From: an uncultured Pseudorhodobacter sp.
Lineage (GTDB): Bacteria; Pseudomonadota; Alphaproteobacteria; Rhodobacterales; Rhodobacteraceae
DNA: 5,945 bases
Reading direction: 5' to 3'
Assembly: GCA_937910975.1 (NCBI GenBank)
Contig: CALEMZ010000371.1
Location: 1 to 5,945 of the forward strand
The translations under genes and the position numbers were made by a program. Under the pieces are notes generated by a model that searched no databases, had not been told where the DNA came from, and was given only the letters and a program-made list of their open reading frames with translations. Shown here in pieces: positions 1 to 5,945 of the stretch (position 1 is the stretch's first letter; each line of letters begins with the position of its first letter).

Positions 1-33
1 AAATTGTGTCGTTCCGAACGAGAAAGTGACCGT

Positions 34-543
34 ATGACAAAGACCAAAAAGCCTGATTTTCGTCCTAACGAGTTTGTCGTGTATCCTGCCCATGGGGTTG
101 GTCGGATCATTTCCATTGAAGAACAGGAAATCGCTGGCCTGCATCTGGAACTCTTCGTCATCTCTTTCGAAAAGGACAAGATGACGCTGCGCGTTCCGAC
201 CCATAAGGCCACAGATATCGGCATGCGGTCCTTGTCTTCGCCTGATATGGTGAACAAGGCGCTGGACACGCTGAAGGGCAAGGCCCGCGTTAAGCGCGCC
301 ATGTGGTCACGCCGCGCGCAGGAATATGAGCAAAAGATCAACTCGGGTGATCTTCTGTCCATCGCCGAAGTGGTGCGCGATCTGTACCGCACTGATGATC
401 AGCGCGAACAGTCCTATTCCGAGCGTCAGCTTTATGAGGCCGCGTTGGAGCGTCTGACCCGCGAAGTCGCGGCAGTATCTGGCGTTGATGAAAAGGGCGC
501 GCAGAAGACTGTGGATGACGTATTGATGTCGCGCGCAGCCTGA
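34..543 (+). CDS. carD: CarD family transcriptional regulator (RNA polymerase-binding)
   Basis: CarD proteins bind the RNA polymerase beta subunit through an N-terminal Tudor-like domain and stabilise the open promoter complex through a C-terminal helical domain. The 169-residue product fits the usual length. The N-terminal domain spans about residues 11-65 and opens with the family signature PNEFVVYPAHGVGRI. The helical domain spans about 75-165 and contains MWSRRAQEYEQKINSGDL. Trp91 lies where the family's minor-groove Trp is expected. The ATG at 34 is chosen because the protein then begins MTKTKKPDF just before the domain and a purine-rich AGAAAG sits 7 nt upstream; the frame is open further left but adds only unconserved residues. 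In Rhodobacter, CarD is known to activate many housekeeping promoters, including rRNA promoters lacking a T at -7; the same role here is inferred. The gene ends 21 nt before a strong terminator. The upstream neighbour is outside the window. Confidence 0.95.
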   Translation: MTKTKKPDFRPNEFVVYPAHGVGRIISIEEQEIAGLHLELFVISFEKDKMTLRVPTHKATDIGMRSLSSPDMVNKALDTLKGKARVKRAMWSRRAQEYEQKINSGDLLSIAEVVRDLYRTDDQREQSYSERQLYEAALERLTREVAAVSGVDEKGAQKTVDDVLMSRAA

Positions 544-564
544 GACATCGGCCACTAAGATATC

Positions 565-600
565 AAACGGCGGTCCTTTGGGGCCGCCGTTTTGGTTTTA
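565..600 (+). terminator. Rho-independent terminator after carD, between convergent genes
   Basis: Bases 565-576 pair with 581-592 in a 12-bp stem with one G-U pair (574/583), closed by the four-base loop TTTG. The core is ACGGCGG against CCGCCGT. A T-rich run (TTTTGGTTTTA) follows on the plus strand, so it fits as the carD terminator. It sits 14 nt beyond the stop of the convergent cobS gene. On the minus strand the T-run after the stem is weaker, so it may also stop cobS transcripts but less efficiently. Confidence 0.88.
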
Positions 601-606
601 GGGGCG

Positions 607-1371
607 TTAATGCAAAACTGCCGCCAGAACACAAAGCGCTGCGGCCTCGGCCAATTGCTGCGAAGCGCCCAGAATATCCCCGGTCTGACCGCCGATTTTT
701 GCGCGTGCCACCAGCGCCAACACGCAAACCACGCCAATGCCAGCAACGCCCGCCGCCAACCCCGGAACGCCCAGCATCAGCAGCGCCACACCGCCAAGGG
801 CTGCGGCACCCGCCGCTGCCCGCCCTGGCACCCGCCCCACCGATTGCGCAAGCCCCGTGCCGCGCGCATTCTCCATCGCCCACATCAGCACCGCCATCGG
901 GGCGCGGCTGAACACGGCCACGGCCACAATCGCCCCCCAGTGCCCGCCTGAAATCAGCGTTGTCAAAGCACTCCACCGGATCAGCGCCACCACCAGCAGC
1001 GCCATGACGCCGTAGGTGCCAATATGGCTGTCCTTCATGATGTCGAGCCTGCGCGCGCGGTCCCAGCCGCCCCACAGCCCGTCCGCGCTATCGGCCAGCC
1101 CATCCTCATGCATGGCCCCGGTGATCATGGCTTGTGCGCCCAATGCAATCGCCGCCGCCGCCTGTGCGCCAAGCGGCAGGCACAGCGCTGCGACCCCAGC
1201 CACCAGACTCCCCACCACCACGCCCGTCACGGGCCAGGCCCAGGCGGCTGCGGGGCCGGGGTTGTCCTCGCTTTGCGGCAGGGGCAGGCGGCTGAGCAAG
1301 CGCAGCCCGCCCAGAATATGCGCGCAGATCACGGCTACAGACACCTTTTCGGTTATGTCGCTTTGCCTCAC
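607..1371 (-). CDS. cobS: Adenosylcobinamide-GDP ribazoletransferase (cobalamin synthase)
   Basis: This integral membrane enzyme joins alpha-ribazole (or its 5'-phosphate) to adenosylcobinamide-GDP, the late step giving adenosylcobalamin (or its phosphate). The 254-residue product is hydrophobic throughout. It carries the family's acidic Mg-binding signature HEDGLADSADGLWGG (from about residue 89), then KDSHIGTYG (about 113-121) and near the C-terminus GGQTGDILGASQQLAE (about 228-243). The frame stays open to a TTG at 1398. I prefer the GTG at 1371 because AAGGA lies 7 nt upstream of it and the TTG has only a weak GGGG. Other in-frame GTGs lie further in. Orthologues are called cobV in Pseudomonas denitrificans naming; it should not be confused with the cobaltochelatase subunit also called CobS. 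It diverges from cobT, whose product supplies its substrate. Confidence 0.93.
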   Translation of the reverse strand: MRQSDITEKVSVAVICAHILGGLRLLSRLPLPQSEDNPGPAAAWAWPVTGVVVGSLVAGVAALCLPLGAQAAAAIALGAQAMITGAMHEDGLADSADGLWGGWDRARRLDIMKDSHIGTYGVMALLVVALIRWSALTTLISGGHWGAIVAVAVFSRAPMAVLMWAMENARGTGLAQSVGRVPGRAAAGAAALGGVALLMLGVPGLAAGVAGIGVVCVLALVARAKIGGQTGDILGASQQLAEAAALCVLAAVLH

Positions 1372-1378
1372 GTATTGG

Positions 1379-1383
1379 TCCTT
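1379..1383 (-). promoter_or_regulatory. Ribosome binding site deciding the cobS start
   Basis: On the minus strand AAGGA ends 7 nt before the GTG at 1371-1369, an ideal spacing. The competing TTG at 1398 would place this sequence inside the coding region and has no comparable motif in front of it. Confidence 0.55.
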
Positions 1384-1437
1384 TTCGGCACTGGTCAACT
1401 GGCCCCGGCTTCGGTAGCCAAGGTGACAGAAAACGAC

Positions 1438-1444
1438 AAGGAGG
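1438..1444 (+). promoter_or_regulatory. Ribosome binding site of cobT
   Basis: AAGGAGG is a near-perfect Shine-Dalgarno sequence 8 nt before the ATG at 1453. It fixes the cobT start, even though the reading frame stays open about 430 nt further upstream, antisense to cobS. Confidence 0.8.
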
Positions 1445-1452
1445 CCAGCCCC

Positions 1453-2463
1453 ATGACAGCAACTTTCACCGATTTATCTGGATTTCGGGCGGCTCTTGCG
1501 CAAGCACCGGGTGCAGATGCGGCGGCCCTTGCCGGGGCCGAGGCGCGCAATGGGCAATTGACCAAGCCGCCGGGCGCGCTGGGGCGGCTGGAAACGCTGG
1601 CTATTTGGTATGCGGGATGGCGCGGCAGCGACCGACCGCAATTGGTCGCACCGCAGGTGATTATCTTTGCTGGCAATCACGGGGTTGCCGCGCGTGGCGT
1701 TTCAGCTTTCCCGCCCGAAGTTACGGTGCAGATGGTTGCGAACTTTCAGGCCGGTGGGGCGGCAATCAACCAACTGTCCAAGGCGTTTGGGGCCAAAATG
1801 TCGGTTCATGCGCTGGAATTGGACCGCCCGACGACGGATTTCACCAAGGCTCCGGCGATGACGCAGGCGGATCTTCTGGCTGCTCTGCGCACGGGTTGGG
1901 AGGCGGTGGACCCTGCCGCCGATTTGCTGGTGACGGGAGAGATGGGTATCGGCAACACCACGCCCGCCGCCGCCATCGCCTGCGCGCTATTTGGCGGTGC
2001 TGTGGCCGATTGGGTCGGGCGTGGCACCGGGGTTGATGATGCGGGGCTTGCGCGCAAAGCCGCCGTGGTAGCCGAAGGGCTGGCGCTGCATCCAAGCCGC
2101 GATCCGCTGGATGTGCTGGCCTGCCTTGGCGGGCGCGAGATTGCGGCCATGGCAGGGGCCATAGCACATGCGCGCATATTGCGGATTCCGGTGATTTTGG
2201 ACGGGTTCATCTGCTGCGCCGCCGCCGCCGTGCTGGCCAAACTTGCGCCCACGGCGCTGGACCATTGCGTCGCAGGCCATGTCAGCGCCGAAAGCGCGCA
2301 CCCTGCGTTGTTGCGCCATCTGGGCAAAGCGCCGCTGCTAAACCTTGATTTGCGGCTGGGCGAGGGCTCGGGTGCAGCTTTGGCGATTGGCGTCTTGCAA
2401 GGGGCGATTGCCTGCCATTCGGGCATGGCCACCTTTGCCGAGGCCGGGGTCGCGGCTGGTTGA
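1453..2463 (+). CDS. cobT: Nicotinate-nucleotide--dimethylbenzimidazole phosphoribosyltransferase
   Basis: The cytoplasmic enzyme transfers phosphoribose from nicotinate mononucleotide to 5,6-dimethylbenzimidazole, giving alpha-ribazole 5'-phosphate, the lower ligand precursor of cobalamin. The product is 336 residues, normal for the family. Signatures in order are LTKPPGALGRLE (36-47), FAGNHG (72-77), GEMGIGNTTPAAA (162-174), WVGRGTGVDD (187-196) and LDLRLGEGSGA (298-308). By comparison with the characterised Salmonella CobT, Glu304 in the last motif corresponds to the catalytic base Glu317. All key motifs are intact, so the enzyme should be active. The ATG is fixed by a strong ribosome binding site. 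The gene diverges from cobS and ends 16 nt from the convergent antiporter gene, with no convincing terminator hairpin between them. Pseudomonas-type nomenclature calls the orthologue cobU; it is not the cobaltochelatase CobT. Confidence 0.96.
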   Translation: MTATFTDLSGFRAALAQAPGADAAALAGAEARNGQLTKPPGALGRLETLAIWYAGWRGSDRPQLVAPQVIIFAGNHGVAARGVSAFPPEVTVQMVANFQAGGAAINQLSKAFGAKMSVHALELDRPTTDFTKAPAMTQADLLAALRTGWEAVDPAADLLVTGEMGIGNTTPAAAIACALFGGAVADWVGRGTGVDDAGLARKAAVVAEGLALHPSRDPLDVLACLGGREIAAMAGAIAHARILRIPVILDGFICCAAAAVLAKLAPTALDHCVAGHVSAESAHPALLRHLGKAPLLNLDLRLGEGSGAALAIGVLQGAIACHSGMATFAEAGVAAG

Positions 2464-2479
2464 CCGGGCGGGGGAGTTT

Positions 2480-4405
2480 TTACTGCGCCGCATCCGAATG
2501 GGGGCGGGTTTCGTCCAGATCTTCGTTCATGGCCGCAGCCAGATCATGTTCCAACTGCTGCGCACGTGCGACATAGGCGTCATTGAGATGCACGGGCAGG
2601 CCCGGCACCCAAAGCTCGGCCAGATCGCGCAGCGCCGCGCGCTCCACCTTGTAGTAGGTTTGGCTGAGCTTGGCGGCCTCATATTCGGTAAAGCCCGTGT
2701 TTTCCAGCACATAGCGCCCGGCCCGGATTGAGCTGTCAAAGGTTTCACGCACGATTTCATCGGCCCCCGCATTATAGAGTTCAAAGACATGCGGGCGGTC
2801 ATAGGCGCGGGCGATGATGTGGATATCAGGGCGCTTCTTGCGGGCATATGCAACGATCTTGATAGCTTTTTCAAGTTTGTCCACCGCCACCACCAGCACC
2901 GAAGCTTCAGCCAGCCCTGCTGCATCCAGCAATTCCGCGCGCGCAGGGTCACCAAAAAAACCCTTGGCCCCGAAGCGCCGCATCCGTTCAATCGCCTCCA
3001 TGTCGCTGTCCAGCACCACGGTCGAGCCGCCGCTCATACGAACCAGACGGTTGACCACCTGACCAAAACGCCCGATCCCCGCGATGATGACCCGGCCACG
3101 CTCATCAATCTCATCCGCCGGATGTTCCGCCTCGCGGGTTTTCATCCGCCGTGCTAAAGCCTCATAGCCGATGAACAGCGCTGGCGTCAGCAGCATCGAA
3201 AGGCTGATGATCAGCAGTACTATCTCTGAAATGGAGGTGGGCAGGATCGCTTGTTTGCTCGCAAAGCTGATGATCAGAAAGCCAAACTCCCCCGCCTGCG
3301 CCAAGCCAAGCGCGAAGAGCCAGCGGTTATGCCCTCGGATCTTGAAGATGAAAGACAAGAGCAGCAGCACCGCCGCCTTTAGCGCGATCATTCCCAGCGT
3401 CAGCGAAAGCACCATCACCGGGTTGGCAATCAACACGCCAAAATTGATGCCCACACCCACGGTCATAAAAAACAGGCCCATCAAGATGCCCTTGAAGGGT
3501 TGGATATCGGCCTCCAACTGGTGCCGGAATTCCGAGTTGGCCAGAACCACACCAGCAAGGAACGTCCCCAAAGCAGGCGAAAGCCCGACCAGCATCATCA
3601 AAAACGCGATGCCAAGCACCATCAGAAGTGAGATGAATGTGCTCATTTCCGGCAAGCGGGAGGCATGGACAAAGCGGAAAATGGGGCGCGTCAGGAAATG
3701 CCCGGCCAGCATAATCCCGATCACTATACCCAGCGTCATCAGCGTCACGGCCCAGCCGGGAAGCGATTGTACGAGCGTCATCAAAGGTTCTGCCGCCCCA
3801 GCCACCGCGCCATGCCCACCCGTTGCATCTGCGGTGCCGGAGTTGGTGATGCCAAATGTGGAGGCGTTAATGCCATCGGGTATACTGTGGCCGTTTAGCG
3901 CCAGAAGCGGGATAAGCGCAAGGATCGGAACGACCGCGATATCTTGCGTCAGCAGCACTGCAAAGGTGGCGCGCCCGCCGCCTGTCCGCATCAGGTTCTT
4001 TTCAGAAAGCGTTTGTAGCACGATCGCGGTGGAGGAGAGCGAAAAGAGCATCCCCAGCGTCAGCCCCACCTGCCAGCTAAAGCCCAGCCAATCGGCAAAT
4101 AGCGCAATGGCCCCCGTGGTTAGCACCACCTGCAAGCCGCCCAGCCCGATCAGCTTGTGGCGCATGTCCCACAGCGCGCGAGGCTCCAGCTCCAGCCCAA
4201 TCAAAAACAGCATCATGACCACGCCAAACTCGGCGAAATGCTGCAAATCTGCCGTTTCAGTCCCCGCCAGCCCAAGGATCGGCCCGACCAATATCCCCGC
4301 CGCCAGATATCCCAAAACAGAGCCAAGGCCCAACCGGACGGCCAGCGGCACGATCAGAACCGCGGCACCCAGGTAGATCGAGGCTTGTAGCAGAAAACTT
4401 TCCAT
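2480..4405 (-). CDS. KefB/KefC-type cation:proton antiporter (CPA2 family) with RCK/TrkA-N domain
   Basis: This is a 641-residue inner-membrane transporter. Residues 1-415 form the Na/H-exchanger-type domain with about 12 hydrophobic segments. They include the conserved CPA2 motif TQDIAVVP (153-160, Asp155 as the likely ion-binding acid). HQLEADIQPFKG (295-306) matches the regulatory loop of E. coli KefC (HALESDIE), including the acid equivalent to its Asp264. From about 437 a TrkA-N domain begins with RVIIAGIGRFGQVV, a GxGxxG nucleotide fold, followed by Asp466 at the end of the second strand, which suggests NAD(H) binding. Family members exchange K+ (sometimes Na+) for H+ and protect against electrophiles or adjust pH. 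Glutathione gating and the true ion cannot be read from the sequence, and no KefF/KefG-type partner is present here. Residues about 171-216 form a Gly/Ala-rich loop that looks longer than in enteric KefC. The ATG has GAAGGA 5 nt upstream. The Lrp-type gene lies 41 nt upstream on the same strand. Confidence 0.92.
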   Translation of the reverse strand: MESFLLQASIYLGAAVLIVPLAVRLGLGSVLGYLAAGILVGPILGLAGTETADLQHFAEFGVVMMLFLIGLELEPRALWDMRHKLIGLGGLQVVLTTGAIALFADWLGFSWQVGLTLGMLFSLSSTAIVLQTLSEKNLMRTGGGRATFAVLLTQDIAVVPILALIPLLALNGHSIPDGINASTFGITNSGTADATGGHGAVAGAAEPLMTLVQSLPGWAVTLMTLGIVIGIMLAGHFLTRPIFRFVHASRLPEMSTFISLLMVLGIAFLMMLVGLSPALGTFLAGVVLANSEFRHQLEADIQPFKGILMGLFFMTVGVGINFGVLIANPVMVLSLTLGMIALKAAVLLLLSFIFKIRGHNRWLFALGLAQAGEFGFLIISFASKQAILPTSISEIVLLIISLSMLLTPALFIGYEALARRMKTREAEHPADEIDERGRVIIAGIGRFGQVVNRLVRMSGGSTVVLDSDMEAIERMRRFGAKGFFGDPARAELLDAAGLAEASVLVVAVDKLEKAIKIVAYARKKRPDIHIIARAYDRPHVFELYNAGADEIVRETFDSSIRAGRYVLENTGFTEYEAAKLSQTYYKVERAALRDLAELWVPGLPVHLNDAYVARAQQLEHDLAAAMNEDLDETRPHSDAAQ

Positions 4406-4446
4406 TTAGGTCCTTCATGGTGGGAGTTTGCACATCGTGGCGGCAA

Positions 4447-4902
4447 TCAGGTTGGCAGGGCGGCGTCGGGTTTGAACTGATCCATCACAATCTGGCTCTG
4501 CACCCGTGACACCGCAGGATGCGGCAACAGAACCTGATGGATCAACCGGTTGAGCGCGGGCAAATCCGCACACCAAACCCGTAACAAATAATCGGCCTCG
4601 CCGGTCAGCGTCCAGGCGCTGATAATTTCGGGCCGGGTTGAGATCAGCGTGGCAAAACTGCGCGCACCATCAGGTGCATGGCTCGCCATTTGGATTTGCA
4701 CAAAGGCCTGCACGCTTAGCCCCACACGATCCGGGGCCAGTCGCGCGGTATAGCCGATGATATACCCTTCTGCCTCCAGCCGTTGACGCCGCCGCCCGGC
4801 CTGTGAGGCCGAAAGATTCAACCGCTCACCCAACTCTTGTGCGGTGAGCATCGCGTTTTTCTGCAACTCGGTCAGAAGTCGGGAGTCAAGTTCGTCGAGC
4901 AA
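4447..4902 (-). CDS. Lrp/AsnC family transcriptional regulator
   Basis: The 151-residue product has the two family domains. An N-terminal helix-turn-helix begins LDELDSRLLTELQ and runs to about residue 50, with recognition-helix region NLSASQAGRRRQRLEAEG. The C-terminal RAM ligand-binding and oligomerisation domain spans about 62-143 and includes WTLTGEADYLLRV (97-109) and VQSQIVMDQFK. Such proteins form dimers to octamers that sense amino acids or related small molecules and often repress their own gene. The start is a TTG at 4902: an in-frame TGA lies about 40 nt upstream and no ATG or GTG lies between them. The start also matches the family N-terminus, although the upstream ribosome site (GGGG) is weak. 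The antiporter gene follows after 41 nt on the same strand, so a bicistronic unit or a local regulatory link is plausible. The ligand is unknown. Confidence 0.93.
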   Translation of the reverse strand: MLDELDSRLLTELQKNAMLTAQELGERLNLSASQAGRRRQRLEAEGYIIGYTARLAPDRVGLSVQAFVQIQMASHAPDGARSFATLISTRPEIISAWTLTGEADYLLRVWCADLPALNRLIHQVLLPHPAVSRVQSQIVMDQFKPDAALPT

Positions 4903-4932
4903 TGCGTAAACCCCGCAACGTTTCTCAAAAAA

Positions 4933-4942
4933 ATACGCGTAT
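4933..4942. promoter_or_regulatory. Perfect 10-bp palindrome upstream of the Lrp-type gene (possible operator)
   Basis: ATACGCGTAT is its own reverse complement. It lies 31 nt before the TTG start, within the expected leader or promoter, next to an A-rich run (T-rich on the gene's strand). A second short inverted repeat, GCGAG-A-CTCGC, lies at 4987-4997 further upstream. Lrp-family regulators commonly bind palindromes in A/T-rich promoter DNA and autoregulate, so an operator is a reasonable guess, but no binding motif for this protein is known to me. Confidence 0.3.
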
Positions 4943-5020
4943 CACGCGCATCGCTTCTCAAGCATACGCCAAAATTAGTAAATACTGCGAGACTCGCGCG
5001 ATAAACTTTTGTTACGGATC

Positions 5021-5046
5021 GGCGGGTTCGCCCCTGCAAAGGGGGC
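5021..5046. other. Two overlapping, mutually exclusive hairpins
   Basis: GGCG (5021-5024) can pair with CGCC (5029-5032) around the loop GGTT. Alternatively GCCCCT (5030-5035) can pair with GGGGGC (5041-5046) around the loop GCAAA, with one G-T pair. The two stems share bases 5030-5032 and so exclude each other. Neither is followed by a T-run on either strand, so they are not typical terminators. Confidence 0.4.
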
Positions 5047-5069
5047 AAAAACGTTTCTCGTTTCGGTTG

Positions 5070-5101
5070 AGGCAAAGCATCGCTTCCCTGCTTTCATGCC
5101 T
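5070..5101. other. Bulged stem-loop in the gap
   Basis: AGGC (5070-5073) pairs with GCCT (5098-5101), and AAAGCA (5074-5079) pairs with TGCTTT (5089-5094). A three-base bulge CAT interrupts one arm and the loop is 9 bases. The structure is visible but has no known function; the absence of a T-run argues against a terminator. Confidence 0.4.
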
Positions 5102-5267
5102 GTGGTTCGAAAGTCCGAGAGCGGCGGTTCAACAGGAATGAGATATGCGATGGAGCATCGCTCGGGGATACTTCCCAACCAAAAGGACCACAAGCCAAGT
5201 GCCTCGCGCGTCCTGCATTCTTTCCGGCTTAAATATCCAAATTCAACACAGTCCAAGGTCGCCCAGA

Positions 5268-5945
5268 TTAGCCGTTGGGCATCGACAGTGACAACATCTT
5301 GCCGCCCTTGGTGTAGCGCAATTCGCTTCGGGTGATTGCGGCGACAGTACCGCCATCAACACGGTCGCCCACGCTCACCTTCTGATACCGCCCCGAAGAG
5401 GTTCGGATCAGCGCGTAGCGCTTGCTTTCCGTGCCATAGACCCCGATCAAATTGGTCTTTGAAAGATTGATAGCATTCTTGAAAGTCGCCTGTTTAGCCA
5501 CATTGGCGCGGGTCGGGATACGCGGGGCGGCGGAAGAAGCCATGACCTCCGGCTCGTCATGCGCCTCCGGGTCGTTGGAAGGTGTGGACTCATTGGCTTT
5601 GACACTGGCGTTTTGCGTGGTTTCGCGCGTTGCTTCAGAAACTGCTGCTGTCACCGCGCGCGAAAAATCGCCCGGACGCGCGGCCGGGCGCGGCGACAGG
5701 GCCAGTGTCAGCGTGGCATCGCTGGCGGTCTTTTCTTCAGCGATGGCTCTGGCGACAAGCGAGGCCGCCTCTGTGGTCTTCCGCGCCGCTTGAGCGGCGG
5801 CCAGTACCGATTGCGGGCGCAGACGCGGGCGCAGGCTGGTTAGGCGGGCCAGCGCGGCATCCTCGGCAAGGGCGGCGTCATCTTGCGCTTGCCCTGCCTC
5901 TGGCGCAGGCGCGGTTTCCAAAAGTGTGGGGCGACCAAGTGGGCG
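5268..5945 (-). CDS. Hypothetical Ala/Pro-rich protein with C-terminal PilP/GspC-like domain (5' end outside window)
   Basis: The frame is open from the right edge to a TAA at 5270-5268, giving 225 visible residues. The TTG at 5921 is only an internal Leu codon, so the true start lies beyond the window. Visible residues 1-150 are low in complexity, rich in Ala, Glu, Thr, Pro and Arg, and probably disordered. Within them RPxxRP occurs three times (starting near visible residues 1, 39 and 86). Residues about 157-225 form a compact, better-ordered segment: NLIGVYGTESKRYALIR, then SGRYQKVSVGDRVDGG and ELRYTKGGKMLSL. This resembles the small beta-rich domains of PilP/GspC-type secretion and pilus proteins. 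I recall similar C-termini in uncharacterised Rhodobacteraceae proteins, but the assignment is by eye. A Pro-rich linker with such an end domain suggests an envelope protein with an N-terminal anchor off-window; that is inference. Confidence 0.8.
   Translation of the reverse strand, partial: RPLGRPTLLETAPAPEAGQAQDDAALAEDAALARLTSLRPRLRPQSVLAAAQAARKTTEAASLVARAIAEEKTASDATLTLALSPRPAARPGDFSRAVTAAVSEATRETTQNASVKANESTPSNDPEAHDEPEVMASSAAPRIPTRANVAKQATFKNAINLSKTNLIGVYGTESKRYALIRTSSGRYQKVSVGDRVDGGTVAAITRSELRYTKGGKMLSLSMPNG

Larger units (their letters stand above)
4903..5267. other. 365-nt gap without a convincing gene; structured
   Basis: Both flanking genes are on the minus strand, so this gap holds the Lrp gene's promoter on the left and the 3' untranslated region of the edge gene on the right. 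Several frames on both strands stay open for 60-110 codons, but none has a good start with a ribosome site or a recognisable domain. It contains the operator-like palindrome, two alternative hairpins near 5021-5046, a stem-loop at 5070-5101, a small hairpin at 5147-5161, and two 10-base words that each occur twice. No obvious terminator with a T-run follows the edge gene. It could be a dispersed intergenic repeat or a decayed gene; neither can be shown from one copy. Confidence 0.6.

Noticed and set aside
1..33. Extension of the CarD reading frame to a TTG at position 4
   Set aside because: The ten added residues do not look conserved, and the ATG at 34 has a purine-rich site and the expected family N-terminus.
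1024..1452. Long in-frame open extension upstream of cobT, antisense to cobS
   Set aside because: It encodes a His/Pro/Arg/Gly-rich sequence typical of an antisense shadow in high-GC DNA. The strong ribosome site and the family N-terminus place the cobT start at 1453.
2440..2480. Possible terminator between convergent cobT and the antiporter gene
   Set aside because: Only a 4-bp inverted match (GGTC/GACC) precedes the T-run; it is too weak to call.
3171..4376. 401-codon plus-strand open frame antisense to the antiporter gene
   Set aside because: The product is Ser/Pro/Ile-rich with no domain or plausible start signal. The minus-strand antiporter motifs are unambiguous over the same bases.
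5050..5135. tRNA-like T-arm words (GGTTCGAAAGTCC, GGTTCAA)
   Set aside because: No matching acceptor stem, D-arm or anticodon arm can be laid out around them.
5145..5291. Possible 48-codon small protein starting at an ATG with AGGA about 8 nt upstream
   Set aside because: Composition is unremarkable, it runs antisense into the end of the edge gene, and nothing else supports translation.
5009..5335. Plus-strand open frame of 108 codons in the gap
   Set aside because: It starts at a TTG with no ribosome site, overlaps the 3' end of the edge gene, and shows no recognisable domain.

Overview
The window reads as ordinary chromosome from an alphaproteobacterium, most likely of the Rhodobacteraceae/Roseobacter group. 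This is inferred from the high-GC codon use, the alphaproteobacterial-type CarD, the divergent lower-ligand cobalamin genes, and the Ala/Pro-rich protein at the right edge with its short conserved C-terminal domain. I see no transposase, integrase, phage gene, tRNA, rRNA or CRISPR array.

Layout from left to right. A CarD-family RNA polymerase-binding regulator (34-543, +) ends at a strong hairpin terminator (565-600) shared with a convergent neighbour. That neighbour is adenosylcobinamide-GDP ribazoletransferase (cobS, 607-1371, -). It diverges across about 81 nt from nicotinate-nucleotide--dimethylbenzimidazole phosphoribosyltransferase (cobT, 1453-2463, +). CobT makes alpha-ribazole phosphate and CobS joins the ribazole to adenosylcobinamide-GDP, so this pair builds the lower-ligand loop of vitamin B12. 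cobT converges, with a 16-nt gap, on a large KefB/KefC-type cation:proton antiporter of the CPA2 family with a C-terminal NAD-binding RCK domain (2480-4405, -). Immediately upstream on the same strand is an Lrp/AsnC-family regulator (4447-4902, -), which may be co-transcribed with the antiporter. A 365-nt gap without a convincing gene follows (4903-5267). It contains palindromes, hairpins and short internal direct repeats, and is the least explained stretch. The right edge holds the 3' part of a minus-strand gene (5268-5945, 5' end outside the window) for an Ala/Pro-rich protein with three RPxxRP motifs and a compact C-terminal beta-rich domain reminiscent of PilP/GspC-type domains.

I found no clear evidence of a new multi-gene system. 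The points most worth checking are the structured gap, the palindrome in front of the Lrp-type gene and its link to the antiporter, and the RPxxRP protein.
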